From NCBI GenBank assembly GCA_900550095.1, contig URRG01000050.1, positions 1 to 9,942 on the forward strand: 9,942 bases of DNA, given 5' to 3'. Below, one piece after another: positions 6,487 to 9,942 of the stretch. The notes under the pieces are model-generated. The model was not told the DNA's origin. It ran no database searches and saw nothing but the letters and a program-made list of their open reading frames with translations. This DNA is from an uncultured Oscillospiraceae bacterium. GTDB lineage: Bacteria; Bacillota; Clostridia; Oscillospirales; Acutalibacteraceae. Both the position numbers and the translations under genes were made by a program. The stretch's first letter is position 1, and each line of letters starts with the position of its first letter.

Positions 6487-7386
6487 ATGGAATTTTTGTA
6501 TATTTTCTTGGCGCTAATAGTCGTTATAATCATAGTTCTGATTTGCAATATCAAGGTGGTTCCTCAGGCTCATGCTTATGTGATAGAGCGGCTGGGCGCT
6601 TACCACAGCACTTGGAGCACAGGCCTGCATTTTAAGATCCCCTTCATCGACAAGGTCGCGAAAAAAGTTTCCATGAAGGAGCAGGTCATTGATTTCCCGC
6701 CCCAGCCTGTTATTACTAAAGACAATGTCACCATGCAGATTGATACAGTGGTGTATTTTCAGATCACAGATCCTAAGCTCTATGCCTATGGCGTGGAGCG
6801 TCCGATTTCCGCGATCGAGAACCTTTCCGCCACTACTCTGCGGAACATCATCGGCGAATTGGAACTGGATAACACCTTGACCTCCAGAGACGTGATCAAT
6901 ACCAAGATCCGTACGATCCTGGATGAAGCTACGGATGCCTGGGGCATCAAGGTCAACCGTGTGGAGCTGAAGAATATCCTTCCTCCTCCTGCCATACAGG
7001 ATTCCATGGAAAAACAGATGAAGGCCGAACGTGAACGCCGCGCCATCATCCTGGACGCAGAAGGACAGAAAAGAAGCGCTATCCTGATCGCAGAGGGTAA
7101 GAAGGAATCGGCCATTCTGGCGGCGGAAGCGGAGAAAGAGGCCCAGATTCGCAGGGCCGAAGGCGAAGCGCAGGCCATCCTGGCTGTGCAGAAGGCTACT
7201 GCCGACGGTATCCGGATGTTGAACGAATCCAATCCTGGCCAGCCTGTATTGACGATCAAGAGCTTGGAGGCTTTGGAAAAAGTAGCGGACGGCCGTTCCA
7301 CAAAGCTGATCATCCCCTCGAATCTTCAATCTATTGCAGGGCTGGTGACCTCTGTGAAGGAAATGATCAGTGACGCAGAAAAATAA
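6487..7386 (+). CDS. SPFH/Band 7 (stomatin-, QmcA-like) membrane scaffold protein
   Basis: A 299-residue membrane-anchored SPFH protein. One N-terminal transmembrane segment (about 3-21) is followed by the SPFH/Band 7 domain (about 24-190) with the hallmark VVPQAHAYVIERLGAYHSTW, GLHFKIPFIDKV, DNVTMQIDTVVYFQITDP and TLRNIIGELELDNTLTSRD. An Ala/Glu-rich coiled coil (about 170-240), built from repeats such as AEGQKRSAILIAEGKKESAI, drives the ring- or cage-like oligomers known for this family. The ending resembles QmcA/paraslipin-type proteins. The role is membrane scaffolding and quality control; the client is unknown. The ATG at 6487 is chosen over an in-frame TTG at 6481 because AAGGAG ends at 6478, leaving eight bases rather than two. 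It is the last gene before a strong terminator. Confidence 0.93.
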   Translation: MEFLYIFLALIVVIIIVLICNIKVVPQAHAYVIERLGAYHSTWSTGLHFKIPFIDKVAKKVSMKEQVIDFPPQPVITKDNVTMQIDTVVYFQITDPKLYAYGVERPISAIENLSATTLRNIIGELELDNTLTSRDVINTKIRTILDEATDAWGIKVNRVELKNILPPPAIQDSMEKQMKAERERRAIILDAEGQKRSAILIAEGKKESAILAAEAEKEAQIRRAEGEAQAILAVQKATADGIRMLNESNPGQPVLTIKSLEALEKVADGRSTKLIIPSNLQSIAGLVTSVKEMISDAEK

Positions 7387-7410
7387 CCCCAGTTTCCGCA
7401 ATATGTGACA

Positions 7411-7447
7411 AAAGGAGGAGAAAGCCTCGGCTTTCTCCTCTTTTTTT
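7411..7447 (+). terminator. Intrinsic terminator after the SPFH gene
   Basis: GAGGAGAAAGC (7415-7425) pairs perfectly with GCTTTCTCCTC (7430-7440) around a CTCG loop, followed by seven more T. It lies about 25 bases after the SPFH stop codon and insulates the purine operon. Confidence 0.95.
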
Positions 7448-7477
7448 ATAAGAAACGGAGTATTTTGTGTAAAGTCC

Positions 7478-7506
7478 TTGAATTTATCCGTGTTTTATTC
7501 TACAAT
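7478..7506 (+). promoter_or_regulatory. Promoter of the purine operon
   Basis: TTGAAT at 7478-7483 and TACAAT at 7501-7506 stand exactly 17 bases apart, a good sigma-A fit. Transcription would start near 7513, giving a leader of about 190 bases before purE. I saw no Bacillus-type PurR box and no purine riboswitch core in the leader. Confidence 0.65.
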
Positions 7507-7563
7507 ATGTATGTTTACAGAAGATTTTCCGATGCGATTGAAGCAGATAGGAGGTTCTGCGGA

Positions 7564-7644
7564 ATGAGGCGTATTTCCTTCTATGGCGCTGAAAATATCC
7601 TGCTCTGTTATCGTCCGATAGGGAACTCTGAACATACAAAATAA
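7564..7644 (+). CDS. Candidate leader peptide upstream of purE
   Basis: A 26-codon frame begins with ATG at 7564, nine bases after a full AGGAGG (7549-7554), among the strongest ribosome sites in the window. It begins MRRISFYGAENILL and ends GNSEHTK, with no hydrophobic signal or repeated regulatory codon. Its stop codon TAA (7642-7644) runs directly into the left arm of the terminator-like hairpin at 7643. That placement suggests translation of this frame could affect folding of the hairpin. It may instead be a chance frame; the strong site and the position are the only evidence. Confidence 0.4.
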   Translation: MRRISFYGAENILLCYRPIGNSEHTK

Positions 7645-7689
7645 AGCAGGCTGCGCAGGGTTTCTTGTGTCAGCCTTCTTTTTATTTTC
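7643..7689 (+). terminator. Terminator-like hairpin in the purE leader (possible attenuator)
   Basis: AAAGCAGGCTG (7643-7653) pairs with CAGCCTTCTTT (7671-7681) except for one C/T mismatch at the seventh pair from the loop, with a 17-base loop, then TTATTTT. It ends just before the purE ribosome site (7691-7696) and downstream of the operon promoter, the position of an attenuator. CCTGCT at 7599-7604, inside the leader frame, is complementary to AGCAGG (7645-7650) of the left arm and could form a weak competing structure. The T-run is interrupted, so strength is uncertain. Confidence 0.5.
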
Positions 7690-7706
7690 AAAGGAGAGAT
7701 CAAATA

Positions 7707-8207
7707 ATGAAAAAGGTAGCGGTCATAATGGGAAGCGACAGCGATTTCCCAACGGTAGCCCCTGCGATAAAGCGGCTGAAAGCCTTTGGGATCCCGGTGG
7801 AAGCCCATGTGATGTCGGCCCACAGGACGCCTGAGGCAGCCGCTCGGTTTTCTTTCGAAGCCAAGGAGAACGGGTTCGGCGTCATCATAGCCGCCGCGGG
7901 AAAAGCCGCTCATCTGGCAGGCGTTCTGGCGGCGCATACTACTCTGCCTGTTATCGGTATTCCGGTAAAGTCTTCCACTCTGGACGGCCTTGACGCTCTT
8001 TTGGCCACCGTACAGATGCCCTCCGGCATTCCCGTCGCCACCGTTGCTATCGACGGAGCTGACAATGCGGCGATCCTGGCCGCACAGATGCTGGCCCTTT
8101 CGGACGGCGCTCTTTCCGCCCGTCTTACAGCAATGAAAGAAGAGATGGCCGGCGGTGTTGCTAAAAAAGACGAAGCGCTGCAGGAAAAAGTAGCCGCGCT
8201 GGAATGA
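7707..8207 (+). CDS. purE: N5-carboxyaminoimidazole ribonucleotide mutase, class I PurE
   Basis: A 166-residue cytosolic enzyme that converts N5-CAIR to CAIR in IMP synthesis. Motifs: GSDSD at 9-13, SAHRTP at 37-42 with the catalytic-site His39, AAGKAAHLAG at 63-72 and TVQMPSGIPVATVAI from about 101. The AxHL motif with an intact His and the overall layout are those of class I PurE, which normally depends on PurK to supply N5-CAIR; the class II AIR carboxylase motif (AGRSN type) is absent. No purK is visible in the window. The ATG at 7707 follows AAGGAG (7691-7696) by ten bases; an in-frame TTG at 7665 lies inside the hairpin and has no ribosome site. It is the first enzyme gene of the operon; purM starts 22 bases after its stop. 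Confidence 0.95.
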   Translation: MKKVAVIMGSDSDFPTVAPAIKRLKAFGIPVEAHVMSAHRTPEAAARFSFEAKENGFGVIIAAAGKAAHLAGVLAAHTTLPVIGIPVKSSTLDGLDALLATVQMPSGIPVATVAIDGADNAAILAAQMLALSDGALSARLTAMKEEMAGGVAKKDEALQEKVAALE

Positions 8208-8229
8208 CATTTTGGAAGGAGATAGAATT

Positions 8230-9270
8230 ATGAATCAGAATAGCTTCAGCGAGAGCTATAAAGCGGCCGGGGTAGATGTAACGGCCGGTTATAAAGCGGT
8301 AGACCTGATGAAAAAGCATGTGGCCCGCACCAATACGCCCGGGGTTATTTCCGGCCTTGGCGGATTCGGCGGCCTTTTTCAGCCGGAGCTCACTGGAATG
8401 AAGGAGCCCGTTCTCGTCAGCGGTACAGACGGCGTGGGCACAAAGCTGAAAATTGCTTTTCTGCTCAACAAACACGATACAGTAGGGATCGACTGCGTGG
8501 CCATGTGCGTAAACGACGTGGTATGCTGCGGTGCACAGCCCCTCTTCTTTTTGGATTATGTAGCGGTTGGGAAAAATGTGCCTGAGCGCGTGGCGGAAAT
8601 CGTCTCCGGTGTGGCGGAAGGCTGTGTCCAATCCGGCTGTGCCCTGATCGGCGGCGAAACGGCGGAAATGCCCGGTTTTTACCCAAAGGACGAATACGAT
8701 CTGGCAGGTTTCAGCGTAGGCGTCGTGGATAAGTCCCGCGTTCTGGACGGTTCCTCCATGAAACCCGGGGACGCCCTTGTAGGCCTGGCCTCTTCCGGCG
8801 TACATTCCAACGGTTTCAGCCTGGTGCGGAAAATTTTCAATATCAGCGAAAACAATGTCCATACATATATCGACGAACTGGGGGCTACTTTAGGCGAAAC
8901 GCTTCTGATCCCCACCAAGATCTATGTCAAGCCCGTTCTGGAAATGGTGCGCAAATACAATATAAAGGCTATTTCCCATATTACCGGGGGCGGTTTCTTT
9001 GAGAATATTCCCCGTATGCTGCAGGAAAACTGCAACGCTAAAATAGAACTGGCTTCCTTCCCGAAGCTTCCGATTTTCAATCTCCTTCAGAAAACAGGAA
9101 ATATCCCTCAGAGGGAAATGTACAATACCTTCAATATGGGTATCGGCATGTGCATGGCTGTGGCGAAAGAGGAAGCCAATCAAGTCGCCGAAGAACTGAC
9201 GGAGATGGGAATGCCCGCATATGTGATCGGCGAAATCGTCGAAGGCGAGAAGGGTGTGACCTTATGGTAA
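8230..9270 (+). CDS. purM: Phosphoribosylformylglycinamidine cyclo-ligase (AIR synthetase)
   Basis: A 346-residue enzyme, the usual PurM length, that closes the imidazole ring of FGAM with ATP to give AIR. Motifs: an N-terminal YKAAGVDVTAGYKAVDLMK-type region, SGTDGVGTKLK at 64-74 (ATP/substrate-binding loop), CVNDVVCCGAQPLFFLDY at 93-110, GGETAEMPGFY at 141-151, DLAGFSVGVVD from 157, SSGVHSNGFSLVR at 188-200 and ITGGGFFENIPRM from 251. All are typical and intact. The ATG at 8230 follows GGAAGGA (8214-8220) by nine bases; an in-frame TTG at 8212 lies ahead of that site. The product of its reaction, AIR, is carboxylated in the step(s) completed by PurE. It overlaps purN by seven bases. Confidence 0.97.
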   Translation: MNQNSFSESYKAAGVDVTAGYKAVDLMKKHVARTNTPGVISGLGGFGGLFQPELTGMKEPVLVSGTDGVGTKLKIAFLLNKHDTVGIDCVAMCVNDVVCCGAQPLFFLDYVAVGKNVPERVAEIVSGVAEGCVQSGCALIGGETAEMPGFYPKDEYDLAGFSVGVVDKSRVLDGSSMKPGDALVGLASSGVHSNGFSLVRKIFNISENNVHTYIDELGATLGETLLIPTKIYVKPVLEMVRKYNIKAISHITGGGFFENIPRMLQENCNAKIELASFPKLPIFNLLQKTGNIPQREMYNTFNMGIGMCMAVAKEEANQVAEELTEMGMPAYVIGEIVEGEKGVTLW

Positions 9271-9890
9271 AGATCGCGGTCCTTGTTTCGGGGAGCGGTA
9301 CGAACCTGCAGGCGCTGATCGACGCGCAGGGCAGGGGAGAACTCCCTGGGGGGGAGCTTTCTCTGGTGGTCGCCAGCAAGCCGGGGATTTATTCTCTGGA
9401 GCGGGCACAGAAGGCCGGCATCCCCTCCGTGGTCCTTCGAAAAAAGGATTTTGCCTCTCAGGAAGCATATGACAACGCATTGATTCAAACGCTGGAAGAC
9501 GCAGAGATCGGGTTGGTGGTCCTGGCAGGCTTTCTGACTATCATCGGAGAGCGGGTAATTCATAAGTTTGAGAACCGGATCCTTAATATCCATCCTTCTT
9601 TGATTCCCGCTTTCTGCGGGGAAGGCTTTTACGGCTTGCGCGTCCATGAAGCCGCCCTGAAAAGGGGCGTGAAGGTCACAGGCGCTACGGTGCATTTTGT
9701 GAACGAAATCTGCGACGGCGGGCCTATTGTGCTACAAAAGGCCGTTGCCGTGGAGAACGGCGACACGCCCGAAGCACTCCAGCTGCGAGTGATGCGGCAG
9801 GCAGAATGGGAGCTCCTGCCTAAAGCTGTAGCTCTTTTCTGCGCGGGGAAACTAAAGATAGAAAACAGCATAGTTTCTGTAATAGAGTGA
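9264..9890 (+). CDS. purN: Phosphoribosylglycinamide formyltransferase
   Basis: A 208-residue enzyme that transfers the formyl group of 10-formyltetrahydrofolate to GAR. Phosphate-site SGSGTNLQALID is at 9-20. The catalytic triad is N108 and H110 in LNIHPSLIPAF and D151 in ICDGGPIV. VTGATVHFVNE is at 138-148. All key residues are present and the length is usual. The ATG at 9264 overlaps the purM stop (ATGGTAA), with GAAGGG ending at 9254, nine bases upstream, which fits translational coupling. A longer reading of the same frame reaches back inside purM but has no support. The next gene starts 33 bases after the stop. Confidence 0.97.
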   Translation: MVKIAVLVSGSGTNLQALIDAQGRGELPGGELSLVVASKPGIYSLERAQKAGIPSVVLRKKDFASQEAYDNALIQTLEDAEIGLVVLAGFLTIIGERVIHKFENRILNIHPSLIPAFCGEGFYGLRVHEAALKRGVKVTGATVHFVNEICDGGPIVLQKAVAVENGDTPEALQLRVMRQAEWELLPKAVALFCAGKLKIENSIVSVIE

Positions 9891-9923
9891 GAATGTCGCA
9901 GATTGACAAAGGAGGAAGCAGAG

Positions 9924-9942
9924 ATGAAACTGAAAACGCTCA
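9924..9942 (+). CDS. Start of the next purine-operon gene, cut by the window edge
   Basis: The ATG at 9924 follows AAAGGAGG (9908-9915) by eight bases and opens a frame MKLKTL that runs off the end. Position after purN suggests purH (AICAR formyltransferase/IMP cyclohydrolase) or a purH-like gene, as in many Clostridia, but six residues cannot identify it; purD is another candidate. Confidence 0.6.

Noticed and set aside
6514..7401. 295-codon minus-strand frame opposite the SPFH gene
   Set aside because: The plus strand carries a complete, recognisable SPFH protein with a ribosome site; the minus frame shows no domain and is a codon-bias shadow.
7405..7644. 79-codon plus-strand frame covering the terminator after the SPFH gene and the purine promoter
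   Set aside because: Its upstream half runs through a perfect terminator and a promoter and has no ribosome site at its start. Only the last 26 codons, behind AGGAGG, are kept as a leader-peptide candidate.
7513..7706. Purine, ZTP or other known riboswitch in the purE leader
   Set aside because: The conserved core sequences that I would expect for purine or ZTP aptamers were not found by eye; an Infernal search would settle it.

Overview
The window looks like ordinary core chromosome of a low-to-mid-GC Firmicute of class Clostridia, plausibly a gut Lachnospiraceae-like organism. The grounds are AGGAG-type Shine-Dalgarno sites before nearly every gene, sigma-A-like promoters, intrinsic hairpin/T-run terminators, a bifunctional Rel with the RFKD signature, a HemZ-type radical SAM protein beside it, and a compact purine operon. 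All supported genes are on the plus strand. The genus cannot be fixed from the sequence alone.

Layout. Block 1 (1-4948) is one probable operon: the 3' four-fifths of a Rel (p)ppGpp synthetase/hydrolase gene, a metallo-beta-lactamase-fold hydrolase, hemZ, and a short uridine-kinase-type nucleoside kinase that overlaps hemZ by 20 bases. Block 2 (4973-5439) is a single-gene unit with its own extended -10 promoter and a 16-bp-stem terminator. It encodes a 122-residue protein with a helical N-terminus and a C-terminal zinc ribbon. Block 3 (5440-6012) has no convincing gene. It does hold a near-consensus promoter whose -10 is overlapped by a perfect inverted repeat, scraps of open frame, and a promoter before the next operon. 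Block 4 (6013-7447) is an NfeD/SPFH membrane-protein pair closed by a strong terminator. Block 5 (7478 to the end) is a purine biosynthesis operon, purE-purM-purN plus the first 19 bases of another gene. It has a promoter, a leader with a 26-codon reading frame behind a strong ribosome site, and a terminator-like hairpin just before purE.

How the genes fit together. PurE, PurM and PurN act at separated steps of IMP synthesis (AIR to CAIR, FGAM to AIR, GAR to FGAR). The remaining enzymes, including PurC and PurF, are not seen in the window. NfeD and SPFH proteins are known membrane partners. Rel sets the stringent response, which restrains purine synthesis in Firmicutes, but the two blocks are separated by several promoters and terminators.

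No clear new multi-gene system was found. The two signals most worth a second look are regulatory: the purE leader (7478-7706) and the promoter with a dyad and no obvious gene at 5630-5658.
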